From: Prosthecodimorpha hirschii | GTDB lineage: Bacteria > Pseudomonadota > Alphaproteobacteria > Rhizobiales > Ancalomicrobiaceae | Assembly (NCBI RefSeq): GCF_001305515.1 | Contig: NZ_LJYW01000001.1 | Span: 2,822,253-2,886,252, forward strand | DNA: 64,000 nucleotides | Reading direction: 5' to 3' | Part shown: positions 26,867 to 36,468 of the stretch, piece after piece | How positions within the stretch are numbered: the stretch's first letter is position 1 | Layout: each line of letters starts with the position of its first letter | The notes under the pieces: model-generated | The model's input: only the letters and a program-made list of their open reading frames with translations | Database searches by the model: none | Told to the model about the DNA's origin: nothing | Position numbers and translations under genes: made by a program

Positions 26867-27622
26867 ATGACCGCCACGCTCCCGCCCGCCGACCCGATCC
26901 TGACGCTCGACGCCGTCGTCTCCGGCTACGGCAAGACCACCATCCTGAACGGCACCACGTTCTCGGTGCCGCGCGGCTCGATCACCACCGTGATCGGCCC
27001 GAACGGCGCCGGCAAGTCGACGGTCTTCAAGACGATCTTCGGCCTGTTGCCGGCGCGTGAGGGCCGCATCGCCTTCGACGGCCGCGACGTGACCAACTGG
27101 ACCCCGCGCAAACTGCTGGAAGCCGGCATCTGCTACGTGCCGCAGGGCCGCAACATCTTCCCGGAACTGTCCGTGTTCCACAATATCGAGTTCGGCACCA
27201 TCGCGGCCGGCCGCGGCGTCACCGACATGCCGGCGCGCATCGAGGCGGCACTCGACCGCTTCCCCGTCCTGCGCCGCAAGCGCGACCAGCAGGCCTCGAC
27301 GCTTTCGGGCGGCGAGCAGAAGCAGTTGGAGATCGTGCGCGGCCTCCTGCTCGATCCCAAGCTGGTGCTGATCGACGAGCCCTCCATCGGCCTGTCGCCG
27401 AAGATGGTCGAGGAGACCTTCGGCATCCTCCTGGAACTGCGCGCCAAGGGCGTCTCGATCCTGATGATCGAGCAGAATGCCCGTTCGGCCCTGCAGATGT
27501 CCGACTACGGCCTGGTGCTCGAACTCGGCCAGACCCGGATGTTCGATACCGCCGGACAAATCCTCAACGATCCGCGCGTCGGGCAGCTGTTCCTCGGCGG
27601 CAGCCTGGAAACGGCCGCCTGA
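26867..27622 (+). CDS. Branched-chain-type ABC transporter ATPase (LivF-like)
   Basis: A 251-residue ATPase with Walker A GPNGAGKST, the LivF-typical CYVPQGRNIFPELSV, signature LSGGEQKQLEIVRGL, Walker B LVLIDEPSIGLSP and switch MIEQNARSAL. It follows the LivG-like gene by 17 bp and forms its natural heterodimer partner. QuiC-type dehydratase starts 51 bp downstream on the same strand. No permease genes are in this unit. Confidence 0.9.
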   Translation: MTATLPPADPILTLDAVVSGYGKTTILNGTTFSVPRGSITTVIGPNGAGKSTVFKTIFGLLPAREGRIAFDGRDVTNWTPRKLLEAGICYVPQGRNIFPELSVFHNIEFGTIAAGRGVTDMPARIEAALDRFPVLRRKRDQQASTLSGGEQKQLEIVRGLLLDPKLVLIDEPSIGLSPKMVEETFGILLELRAKGVSILMIEQNARSALQMSDYGLVLELGQTRMFDTAGQILNDPRVGQLFLGGSLETAA

Positions 27623-27673
27623 GACCGCTATGCCTTTGGCAGCGAATCGGTTTCGGCGTACGGGAGCGACCCG

Positions 27674-29563
27674 ATGAAGACATCCATCGCCACGGTCTCG
27701 ATTTCGGGCGACTTCCGGGACAAGCTCAAGGCGATCCAGAGCGCCGGCTTCGACGGCATCGAGATCTTCGAGCAGGATTTCATCGCCACCGACGCCTCCC
27801 CGCGCGAGGTCGGCGCCATGGTGCGCGACCACGGGCTGGAAATCATGCTGTTCCAGCCGTTCCGCGATTTCGAAGGCCTTCCCGAGCCCCTGCGCACGCG
27901 CGCCTTCGCCCGCGCCGAGCGCAAGTTCGACCTGATGCAGGAGCTCGGCACCGACCTGGTGCTGGTCTGTTCCTCCGTCCACCCGGAAGCGCTCGGCGGG
28001 ATCGACCGGGCCGCGGCCGATTTCCACGAGCTCGGCGAGCGTGCCGCCCGGCGCGGCCTGCGCATCGGTTTCGAGGCGCTGTGCTGGGGCCGCTATGTCG
28101 ACGACCATCGCGACGCCTGGGAGATCGTGCGCCGCGCCGACCATCCGAATGTCGGCCTGATCCTCGACAGCTTCCATTCGCTCGGCCGCAAGATCCCGCC
28201 CGACACCATCCGGCGCATTCCGGGCGACAAGATCTTCTTCATCCAGCTGGCCGACGCCCCGGCCATCCCGATGGACCTGCTCTACTGGTCGCGCCATTTC
28301 CGCAACATGCCGGGCGAGGGCGACCTCGACGTGACCGGCTTCATGCGCGCCGTCATGGCGACCGGCTATCGCGGCCCGATCAGCCTGGAGATCTTCAACG
28401 ACCAGTACCGCGCCGCCCTGCCGCGCCTGATCGCCGCCGACGGCCGGCGCTCGCTCGTCCATCTGATGGACCGCGTCCGCCAGGCCGAGCCGGCCGTGGT
28501 CGCCGACCTTCCGGCCCTGCCGCCGCGCGCCCATGCGCAGGCGATCGAGTTCATCGAATTCGCCTCCGGCGGCGAGGATGCCGGACGGCTGGAGACCATC
28601 CTGACCGCGCTCGGCTTCGAGCCGGCCGGCCGGCACGTCTCCAAGGCGGTGACGCTCTGGCGCCAGGGTGCGATCAACATCCTGCTCAATACCGAGCAGA
28701 CCGGCTTCGCGCGCAGCGCCTTCGTCACCCACGGCACCACGGTCAGCGACATCGCGGTCCGGGTCGACGACGCCCCGGCGACGCTCGCCCGCGCCCGCGC
28801 GCTCGGCACCGACCTGTTCGAGCAGGCGACCGCGCCCGGCGAATTGCAGATCCCGGCGATCCGCGGCGTCGGCGGCAGCGTGCTGCGCTTCGTCGATCCG
28901 AAATCCGATCTCGGCCGGCTCTGGGAGGTCGATTTCCGCCTAGACCGGCCCGGTCCGCTGGCCGGCGCCGGCCTGACCCGCGTCGACCATATCGGCCAGA
29001 CCATGATCTATGCCGAGATGCTCAGCTGGGCCCTGTTCTACACCGCGATCTTCGAGGCCGCGAAGGCGCCGATGGTCGATGTCGCCGACCCGGACGGCCT
29101 CGTCCGCAGCCAGGCGATCGAGACCGCCGGCGGCGCGCTGCGGGTGACGCTGAACGGCGCGGAATCGAGCCGCACCCAGGCCGGCCGCTTCATCTCCGAT
29201 ACCTTCGGGTCGGCCGTGCAGCACATCGCCTTCGCCACCGACGACATCTTCGCCACCGCCGCCGCACTGGCCGAACGCGGCTTCCCGGTGCTCGACATCG
29301 GGCCGAACTACTATGACGACCTCGACGCCCGTTTCGGCCTCGACCCGGACCTGCTGGCGCGGCTGAAGGCCGGCCGGATCATGTATGACCGCGACCGGGG
29401 CGGGGAATTCTTCCAGCTCTACGGGCGCGCCTTCGGCGAGGGCCTGTTCTTCGAGATCGTCGAGCGGCGCGGCGACTATACCGGCTACGGCGCCCCCAAC
29501 GCGCCCTTCCGCACCGCCGCCCAGCGCCGCACCGCCCGGCCGACCGGCATGCCGGCGCGCTGA
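27674..29563 (+). CDS. quiC: 3-dehydroshikimate dehydratase, QuiC1-type two-domain enzyme
   Basis: A 629-residue protein. The N-terminal sugar-isomerase-like barrel (1-270) shows the metal ligands Glu134, Asp165, Gln191 and Glu239, in GFEALCWGR, LILDSFH, FFIQLADAP and ISLEIFND. These coincide with the positions known from Pseudomonas QuiC1. The C-terminal half (about 290-620) is an HPPD-like VOC domain with VDHIGQTM, VQHIAFATDD and LFFEIVERRGDYTGYG. The enzyme converts 3-dehydroshikimate to protocatechuate, feeding pcaGH encoded about 2 kb downstream on the other strand. Confidence 0.92.
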   Translation: MKTSIATVSISGDFRDKLKAIQSAGFDGIEIFEQDFIATDASPREVGAMVRDHGLEIMLFQPFRDFEGLPEPLRTRAFARAERKFDLMQELGTDLVLVCSSVHPEALGGIDRAAADFHELGERAARRGLRIGFEALCWGRYVDDHRDAWEIVRRADHPNVGLILDSFHSLGRKIPPDTIRRIPGDKIFFIQLADAPAIPMDLLYWSRHFRNMPGEGDLDVTGFMRAVMATGYRGPISLEIFNDQYRAALPRLIAADGRRSLVHLMDRVRQAEPAVVADLPALPPRAHAQAIEFIEFASGGEDAGRLETILTALGFEPAGRHVSKAVTLWRQGAINILLNTEQTGFARSAFVTHGTTVSDIAVRVDDAPATLARARALGTDLFEQATAPGELQIPAIRGVGGSVLRFVDPKSDLGRLWEVDFRLDRPGPLAGAGLTRVDHIGQTMIYAEMLSWALFYTAIFEAAKAPMVDVADPDGLVRSQAIETAGGALRVTLNGAESSRTQAGRFISDTFGSAVQHIAFATDDIFATAAALAERGFPVLDIGPNYYDDLDARFGLDPDLLARLKAGRIMYDRDRGGEFFQLYGRAFGEGLFFEIVERRGDYTGYGAPNAPFRTAAQRRTARPTGMPAR

Positions 29564-29637
29564 CCGGGCGCCCGGCAGGGCGCCTGCCGGGACGCGAACT
29601 GGACAAGGCCCGGGACAGGAACAGGAACCGAGACCCG

Positions 29638-30705
29638 ATGACCGCACGCCCGTCCGGCCGCCCGCCGGTCCGCATCCTCGTCGCCGGCGCCGGGCTGATC
29701 GGCCGCGCCCATATCGGCCGCATCCTGGCCGATCCGGACACCGGGCTGGCCGGCATCGCCGATCCCTCGCCGGGCGCCCGGGACCATGCCGCCGCGCTCG
29801 GCGTGCCGTGGTTCGAGACGCTGGAACGGGGCCTCGACGGCGCCCGCCCGGACGGCGTCATTCTGGCGACCCCCAACCAGCTCCATGTCGCCGGCGGCCT
29901 GGCGGCGATCGCGGCCAGCGTGCCGGTGCTGGTCGAGAAACCGATCGCCGAGACGGTCGCGGGCGCGGTCGAACTCGCCGAGGCGTCCGAGCGGACCGGC
30001 GTGCCGGTCCTGGTCGGCCATCACCGCCGCCACAGCCCGATCGCGGCGCGCGCCCGCGCCATCGTCGCCTCCGGCCAGCTCGGTCGCATCGTCGCCGTCA
30101 ACGGGATGTCCTGGCTGCGCAAGCCGGACAGCGGCTATTTCGACGGCGCCGGCGCCTGGCGGCGCGAGCCCGGCGGCGGGCCGATCCTGATCAATCTGGT
30201 GCATGTCGTCGACGATCTGCGCGCGCTCTGCGGCGACATCGTCGCCGTCCAGGCGGTCGCCTCCAGCGCCACGCGCGGTTTCGCGGTCGAGGATACCGCC
30301 GCGGTGCTGTTCACCTTCGCGAGCGGCGCGCTCGGCACGCTGGCGCTCTCCGACACCGCGGTCGGGCCGTGGAGCTGGGAACTGACCTCGGGCGAGAACA
30401 AGGCCTATCCGGCGACCGGCGAGGCCTGCTACCTGATCGCCGGCACCGAAGCCGCCCTGTCGGTGCCGCGCCTGGAACTCTGGCGCCACGAGGGCGCGCC
30501 GCACTGGTTCCATCCGATCGCCGCGACCCGCCTGGTCGCCCCGGAGGCCGATCCGCTCGTCCTGCAGTTGAAGCATTTTGCCGCCGTCGTCCGCGGCGAG
30601 GACAAGCCGCTGGTCGATGCCCGCTCGGCCGCCCGCACCCTCGCCGCCACCCTGGCGGTCAGCGCGGCGGCGGCCTCGGGCGGGACGGTCAGGCCGGAGC
30701 TTTAG
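29638..30705 (+). CDS. Gfo/Idh/MocA family oxidoreductase beside quiC
   Basis: A 355-residue enzyme with Rossmann motif VRILVAGAGLIGRAH at the N-terminus, the family EKPIAETV motif near residue 101 and NLVHVVDDLRAL in the substrate half. It follows quiC by 74 bp. A role as a shikimate/quinate-type dehydrogenase supplying 3-dehydroshikimate would fit, and so would a LigC-like semialdehyde dehydrogenase for the extradiol branch, which is otherwise missing. The sequence alone does not decide. It converges on the beta-keto acid cleavage enzyme gene. Confidence 0.85.
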   Translation: MTARPSGRPPVRILVAGAGLIGRAHIGRILADPDTGLAGIADPSPGARDHAAALGVPWFETLERGLDGARPDGVILATPNQLHVAGGLAAIAASVPVLVEKPIAETVAGAVELAEASERTGVPVLVGHHRRHSPIAARARAIVASGQLGRIVAVNGMSWLRKPDSGYFDGAGAWRREPGGGPILINLVHVVDDLRALCGDIVAVQAVASSATRGFAVEDTAAVLFTFASGALGTLALSDTAVGPWSWELTSGENKAYPATGEACYLIAGTEAALSVPRLELWRHEGAPHWFHPIAATRLVAPEADPLVLQLKHFAAVVRGEDKPLVDARSAARTLAATLAVSAAAASGGTVRPEL

Positions 30706-30795
30706 GCATCGGACCGGATCGGCCGGCAAGGGCTTCGAAATGCCGGGTAACGGCGCCAGGAAAATTGCAATCCGGCGCCGTCGCGTGTCGGGGCT

Positions 30796-31632
30796 TCAGG
30801 CCGCGACGGGGCGCAGGCCCAGGATCGAGCGGGCCTGGCGCCAGGTCGCGACCGGGCGGGCATGGCGCTCGCAGATCTCCACGGCCCGCCGGACCAGCGC
30901 GGCGTTCGACGGGGCGAGGCGGTCGCGGTCGAGGCGGACATTGTCCTCCATGCCGGTGCGGGTATGGCCGCCCTTGGCGATCGACCATTCGTTGATCAGG
31001 ATCTGGTTCGGCCCGATCCCGGCTGCGCACCACTCGGCGTCCGGCGCCAGCCGCTTCAAGGTCTCGACATAGAAATCGAAGATCGGCTCGTCGGCCGGCA
31101 TGGCATTCTTCACACCCATGACGAACTGGACATAGAGCGGACCCTTCAGCCGGCCGTCCGCCGCCATGCGGGTCGCCTGCACGATATGCGAGAGATCGAA
31201 GGCCTCGATCTCCGGCTTGATGTCGTAGGCGAGCATCTCGGAGGCGAGCCAGTCGACCAGGTCGGGCGGATTCTCGTAGACCCGGGTCGGGAAGTTGTTC
31301 GAGCCGACCGACAGCGAGGCCATGTCGGGCCGGAGCGGCAGCATGCCGCCGCGCGCCTTGCCGGCGCCCGAACGGCCGCCGGTCGACAGCTGCACGATCA
31401 TGCCGGGACAGTGCTTCTCGAGCCCCTCCTTCAGCCGGGCGAACCGCTCCGGGTCGGAGGTCGGCTTGCCGTCGTCGTCGCGGACGTGGCAATGCGCGAT
31501 GCTGGCGCCGGCCTCGAAAGCTTCGTGAGTACTTTCGATCTGCTCGGCGACCGTGATCGGAACCGCCGGATTGTTGTCCTTGGTCGGCAGGCTGCCGGTG
31601 ATCGCCACGCAGATGATGCACGGATTGGACAT
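30796..31632 (-). CDS. Beta-keto acid cleavage enzyme (BKACE, DUF849 family)
   Basis: A 278-residue TIM-barrel enzyme. Zinc ligands His47 and His49 lie in IAHCHVRDDDG and the glutamate in TGMEDNVRLD near residue 227; VQLSTGGRSG and SVGSNNFPTRV are family blocks. Members cleave a beta-keto acid with acetyl-CoA to give acetoacetate and a new acyl-CoA. It starts 7 bp after pcaG in the pcaCHG operon, where pcaB is usual. Acting on beta-ketoadipate it would yield succinyl-CoA and acetoacetate, bypassing the CoA-transferase and thiolase steps; this is inference from chemistry and context. Confidence 0.88.
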   Translation of the reverse strand: MSNPCIICVAITGSLPTKDNNPAVPITVAEQIESTHEAFEAGASIAHCHVRDDDGKPTSDPERFARLKEGLEKHCPGMIVQLSTGGRSGAGKARGGMLPLRPDMASLSVGSNNFPTRVYENPPDLVDWLASEMLAYDIKPEIEAFDLSHIVQATRMAADGRLKGPLYVQFVMGVKNAMPADEPIFDFYVETLKRLAPDAEWCAAGIGPNQILINEWSIAKGGHTRTGMEDNVRLDRDRLAPSNAALVRRAVEICERHARPVATWRQARSILGLRPVAA

Positions 31633-31639
31633 CGTACCC

Positions 31640-32266
31640 TCAGAGGTCGAAGAAGACGGTCTCGTTGTCGCCCTGCAGGCGGATGTCGAAGCGGTAGACC
31701 GGGCTGCCGTCCCGCATCGAGCGCTGGGCGATCAGGGTCGGCCGGCGGTTGACATGCTCGATCATGTTCAGGACCGGATCGGCCGCATTGGCCTCCGCCT
31801 CGTCGTCGAAATAGAGCCGCGTGTGGAGACCGATATTGATGCCGCGGGCGACGATCCAGAGCGAGATATGCGGCGCCTGACGGCTGCCGTTGCGCCCCGG
31901 GACCGGCCCCGGCTTGACGGTGTCGAAGGCCCACAGGCCGGTGTCGAAGTCGGTGATCACCCGGCCCCAGCCGCGGAATCCCTCGGCGGCCTGGTCGCGC
32001 CGCTGGTCCTCCGGATGGGCGTGGACGCCGTTGGCATCCGCCTGCCAGACTTCCAACAAGACGTCCTTGACCGGCGAGCCGGTGCCGTCGATGACGATGC
32101 CCTCGACCCGGATGCGCTCGCCCGGCGCGTTCGGCCCGGCAATGTCCCAGCCCAGCTCGCGGCGGAAGATCTGGAAGCCGGCGGCGCCCGGCGCAAGCCC
32201 GATATGGACATAGGGGCCGGCCGTCTGCGAGGCGGTTTCTCTCAGGTAATCAAGCGGTTGCGGCAT
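31640..32266 (-). CDS. pcaG: Protocatechuate 3,4-dioxygenase alpha subunit
   Basis: A 208-residue intradiol dioxygenase alpha chain. ETASQTAGPYVHIGL at the N-terminus, VLLEVWQADANGVHAH, GWGRVITDFDTGLWAF and HISLWIVARGINIGLHTRLYF match PcaG. It lacks the iron-ligand tyrosine pair, as expected for the alpha subunit, and pairs with PcaH to open protocatechuate to 3-carboxy-cis,cis-muconate. It starts 3 bp after pcaH. Confidence 0.94.
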   Translation of the reverse strand: MPQPLDYLRETASQTAGPYVHIGLAPGAAGFQIFRRELGWDIAGPNAPGERIRVEGIVIDGTGSPVKDVLLEVWQADANGVHAHPEDQRRDQAAEGFRGWGRVITDFDTGLWAFDTVKPGPVPGRNGSRQAPHISLWIVARGINIGLHTRLYFDDEAEANAADPVLNMIEHVNRRPTLIAQRSMRDGSPVYRFDIRLQGDNETVFFDL

Positions 32267-32269
32267 GGC

Positions 32270-33419
<1,150 letters not shown>

Positions 33420-33593
33420 CACACGCTCTCCTCCCGATCGGCCCGGACCGCGCGACCCGCCCCCGCGCGCCCCGTCGTCCGGCCCCGTCCCGTCCCTCAC
33501 CGGCGGCGGCTTCCCATCCTTGCCGCCTCGGCCGGTCACCTATAACCTTCCACAGTCAAAGGCCCCGCGATACTGCAAACTGAGGCGCGATCC

Positions 33594-33609
33594 ATACCGA
33601 AATGGTTAT
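33594..33609. promoter_or_regulatory. PcaQ-like operator over the LysR start codon
   Basis: ATACCG-AAAT-GGTTAT is a near-palindrome resembling the ATAACC-N4-GGTTAA type of site described for rhizobial PcaQ. It overlaps the candidate start codons of the LysR gene (ATG at 33602 and 33608). A further half-site, ATAACC, lies at 33542-33547 on the pcaC side. Position and shape fit autoregulation by PcaQ. Confidence 0.45.
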
Positions 33610-34564
33610 GCATCCGGGCATCAAGCTGCGCCATATCCGTGCCTTCCTGGAGATCGCCGACGAGGGCAGCCTGTCGGCGGCGGCCCGCGCGCGGCGGCTG
33701 ACCCAGCCGGCGCTGTCGCGCAGCCTCGGCGAACTGGAGGCCATGCTCGGCCAGCCGCTGTTCCTGCGCCAGGGCCGCGGGCTGGCGCTGACCGAGGCCG
33801 GCCGCCTGTTCCGCCGCCATGCCGCCGCCGGGGTCGAGGCGCTGGAGGCCGGCGCGGCGGCGCTCGCCCCGGCCACCGCCGGCGGGCGGATCGACGTCGG
33901 CGTGCTGCCGACAGTGGCGGCGCGGCTGTTCCCGCGCGTGGCCTTGCGCTTCGGCGCGCTGCGGGCCGGCATCGTGCTGTCGGTCGAGACCGGCCCGAAC
34001 ACCTACCTGCTGCGCCGCCTGCGCGACGGCGCCATCGACCTGATGGTCGGGCGCATGCCGGAGGCCGCCGAGATGGCCGGCCTGACCTTCGAGCATCTCT
34101 ACGAGGAGGAGATCCTGCTCTGCGCCCGCGCCGGCCATCCGCTCGCCGGCCTGCCGGCACGCGACGTGCTGCGCCGGTCGCCGCTGATCCTGCCGCCGGC
34201 CGGCGCGATCATCCGCCGCCCGGTCGCCGACTATCTGGCCGCCCACGGCCTCGGCGGGGCGGTGCCGGTGTTCGAGACGGTCTCGCTGGCGGTCGGCCGC
34301 GGCCTGCTGCTCGGCTCCGACGCGGTCTGGTTCATCTCGGCCGGTGTGATCGCCGAGGATCTGGCGCGCGGCGATCTCGTCGCCATCCCGACCGGCGCGC
34401 GCTTCCTGTCCGGCTCGGTCGGCATGACCACCCGCCAGGCCGGCGCCGATCGCCCCGGCCTCGATCTCCTGATCCAGCTGACCCGCGATCTCGGCCGCCG
34501 GCTGCAGGGCGGAGAGCGGGTCCTGATGCCAACGGTCGAGGATGCTGACGCATCCGACCGTTGA
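33602..34564 (+). CDS. pcaQ: LysR-family regulator, PcaQ-like
   Basis: A 320-residue LTTR with an N-terminal winged HTH (LRHIRAFLEIADEGSLSAAA, LTQPALSRSLGELEAMLG) and a C-terminal effector domain; VGRMPEAAEMAGLTFEHLYEE matches the PcaQ subgroup. It is divergent from pcaCHG, the standard PcaQ arrangement, where it activates pca genes with a muconolactone-type inducer. ATG 33602 and ATG 33608 are both possible; no strong ribosome site is seen, so it may be leaderless. It ends just before a double hairpin shared with the convergent dioxygenase gene. Confidence 0.86.
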   Translation: MVMHPGIKLRHIRAFLEIADEGSLSAAARARRLTQPALSRSLGELEAMLGQPLFLRQGRGLALTEAGRLFRRHAAAGVEALEAGAAALAPATAGGRIDVGVLPTVAARLFPRVALRFGALRAGIVLSVETGPNTYLLRRLRDGAIDLMVGRMPEAAEMAGLTFEHLYEEEILLCARAGHPLAGLPARDVLRRSPLILPPAGAIIRRPVADYLAAHGLGGAVPVFETVSLAVGRGLLLGSDAVWFISAGVIAEDLARGDLVAIPTGARFLSGSVGMTTRQAGADRPGLDLLIQLTRDLGRRLQGGERVLMPTVEDADASDR

Positions 34565-34570
34565 AATCAT

Positions 34571-34609
34571 GCGGATTTCCCATAGGTGTCAGAGACATGG
34601 AAAATCCGC
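34571..34609. repeat. Hairpin resembling the second stem of the multi-hairpin repeat
   Basis: GCGGATTTCCCAT (34571-34583) pairs with ATGGAAAATCCGC (34597-34609) with one mismatch. The layout, an ATTT-containing stem closed by CAT and ATG around a 13-nt loop and followed by a second hairpin, mirrors stem two of the repeats at 3428 and 15355 although the sequence differs. Confidence 0.55.
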
Positions 34610-34616
34610 AAACGGA

Positions 34617-34649
34617 ATACCAAGAGGCATTCAGAATGCCTCTTGGTAT
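34617..34649. terminator. Bidirectional terminator between convergent genes
   Basis: A perfect 15-bp stem, ATACCAAGAGGCATT (34617-34631) with AATGCCTCTTGGTAT (34635-34649), loop CAG. It lies exactly between the pcaQ-like gene and the convergent extradiol dioxygenase gene, whose stop codon it touches. Confidence 0.75.
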
Positions 34650-35599
34650 CAGACCGGCGGCGTGCCGTAGGTGTGGAAGCTCTCCACCGTCTTCAGGCCC
34701 CAGGCCTGGCCCTTCTTGCGCTCGGTCTCGGTCCACACGACCGGCTTCCAGTCCGGCGCCAGGATCAGACGCGCGCCGGCATTGGCGATCTCGACGCGGT
34801 TGCCGCCGGGCTCGAAGACATAGAGGAAGAAGGTCTGCTGGACGGCATGCTTGTGCGGACCGGATTCGATCGGCACGCCGGCCTCCAGGAAGATGTCGGC
34901 GGCGCGCAGGATGTCCTCCCGGCTGTCGACCGCATAGGTCAGGTGGTGGAAGCGCCCCATCGAGCCGGTCGCGTCGCGCGTATAGGCAAAGTCGTAGCTC
35001 TTGTTGGTGAAGGTCATCCACATGCCGGCCTCGATGCCGCTGTCGAGCACGATCTGCTCGGTCAGCCGGCAGCCGAGATAGGTCTCGAAGAAGACCCGGT
35101 TGGCGGCGATGTCGCGGGCGAGGCAATTCAGGTGGTCGAGCCGGCGCACGTTGCAGCCGCGCGCCGGGAAGCGCTGGGCCTGGTTCTTGAGCGCGGGTCT
35201 GAGCGCGGGCGGGGCCTCGTAGCGGACGGTCTCGTAGTAGAGCTCGATGACGTGGCCGTCCGGGTCTCGGCAGCGGAAGGCCGGGCCGTGGCCGTCGTCG
35301 CCGTCGGTCCAGCCGATCGCGAATTCGGTGTCCCGGAGCGCCGCGACGCGCCTCTCCAGCGCCTGCGGGCTGCGCGCCCGGAAGCCCATATGGCCCATGC
35401 CGGGCTTCGCCGAGGCGGTCAGCTTGAGCGTGTGATACTCGTAGTCGTCCCAGCCGCGCAGGTAGACGCTGTCGCCGGACCGCCCGCTCTCGGTCATGCC
35501 CATCACGTCGACGAAGAAGTCCAGGCTCTCCTGCGGCTTCGGCGTCAGGAGTTCGAGATGGCCGAGATGGGCGATGTCGAGGATCGGTTCAGGCGACAT
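34649..35599 (-). CDS. Type I (VOC) extradiol ring-cleavage dioxygenase, catechol 2,3-dioxygenase-like
   Basis: A 316-residue two-repeat VOC enzyme. Fe(II) ligands are His156 (RRLDHLNCLA), His219 (GRFHHLTYAV) and Glu270 (GGNRVEIANAG), as in XylE-type extradiol dioxygenases. The N-terminal repeat (LGHLELLTPKPQESLDFF) lacks a metal site, as usual. It overlaps the upstream dehydrogenase gene by 11 bp at the end of the galDBC unit. The true catecholic substrate is unknown; it would be a third ring-opening enzyme in this cluster besides PcaGH and LigAB. Confidence 0.87.
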   Translation of the reverse strand: MSPEPILDIAHLGHLELLTPKPQESLDFFVDVMGMTESGRSGDSVYLRGWDDYEYHTLKLTASAKPGMGHMGFRARSPQALERRVAALRDTEFAIGWTDGDDGHGPAFRCRDPDGHVIELYYETVRYEAPPALRPALKNQAQRFPARGCNVRRLDHLNCLARDIAANRVFFETYLGCRLTEQIVLDSGIEAGMWMTFTNKSYDFAYTRDATGSMGRFHHLTYAVDSREDILRAADIFLEAGVPIESGPHKHAVQQTFFLYVFEPGGNRVEIANAGARLILAPDWKPVVWTETERKKGQAWGLKTVESFHTYGTPPV

Positions 35600-36467
35600 G
35601 GGCGGGGCTCCGCTCCGATGGGGACGGGGGCGCGGACGGGGTCGCTGCCTCGGCGGCCCGGGCGGCAGCCGCGAAGGTCTCGTGGCGCACCGCGATCGCC
35701 TCGGCGAGCGCGCCGGACAGCCCGGCCTCGCGCATCATCACGGCGACCTCGCGCATTTCCGCGGCCCGGCGCACGCCGTGACGGGCGACGCGGGTCGGCA
35801 TGACGGCGAGGATCTGCGCCCAGTCCATGCCCGGATAGGAGGCGGTCAGGCTGGCCAGCACGGCTGGCAGCACACCATGCTCGGCACCGGCGGCGGCGAG
35901 ATCGACCATCAGCGCCTCCATGCCCTTGATGACGATCGACCGGCACAGTTTGGTGGCCGAGGCGACGCCGATGCGGTCGGCGACCGCGTCGATGCGCATG
36001 CCGAGCGGGTTGAGCCGGCCGGCCCATGCGGCGGCGCGTGGGCCCCCGGCCAGGATCGGCACGGCGATGCCGGGCTCGGCGACCGGCGCCATCACGGCCC
36101 ATTCGACGAAATCGACCCCGCTGGGATCGAGCGCCGCGGCGACCTCGGCCTTGGTCGACGGCGAGACCGAGTTGAGGTCGACATAGGTCTGGCCGGGGGC
36201 CAGGGCCGGCGCGCATTGGCGGGCGGCCGTCACGGCCTGGTCGGCGGTGACGGCGGAAATCACCAGGGGCTGGCCGCGGCAGGCGCCGGCATGGTCGGTC
36301 GCCACAGTCGCGCCGAGCGTGGCCGCATCGGCCCTCAGGGCGGCACCGCGCGCGGAATCGTCGAACAGCCGGTCATAGACCGTCACGGCGACGCCCTGCC
36401 GGATCCATTGCCGGGCGAACAGCCGGCCGACCTCGCCGAAGCCGATCAGCGCGATGCGCTCGGTCAT
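35589..36467 (-). CDS. NAD(P)-dependent dehydrogenase, 6PGDH-like with DUF1932-type C-terminus
   Basis: A 292-residue protein. The N-terminus IALIGFGEVGRLFARQW is a Rossmann motif; YVDLNSVSP and DFVEWAVMAPV resemble the 3-hydroxyisobutyrate/6-phosphogluconate dehydrogenase fold, and KLCRSIVIKGMEALM is the catalytic lysine helix. GGAGG precedes the ATG at 36467. It starts 1 bp after galC, so it belongs to that operon; it could oxidise or reduce a ring-cleavage intermediate such as a hydroxymuconate semialdehyde. The exact reaction is not established. Confidence 0.82.
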   Translation of the reverse strand: MTERIALIGFGEVGRLFARQWIRQGVAVTVYDRLFDDSARGAALRADAATLGATVATDHAGACRGQPLVISAVTADQAVTAARQCAPALAPGQTYVDLNSVSPSTKAEVAAALDPSGVDFVEWAVMAPVAEPGIAVPILAGGPRAAAWAGRLNPLGMRIDAVADRIGVASATKLCRSIVIKGMEALMVDLAAAGAEHGVLPAVLASLTASYPGMDWAQILAVMPTRVARHGVRRAAEMREVAVMMREAGLSGALAEAIAVRHETFAAAARAAEAATPSAPPSPSERSPAHVA

Positions 36468-36468
36468 G

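Noticed and set aside
30706-30795. A pcaB remnant between the Gfo/Idh and BKACE genes
   Set aside because: Only 90 bp, with no segment resembling the cycloisomerase in any frame.
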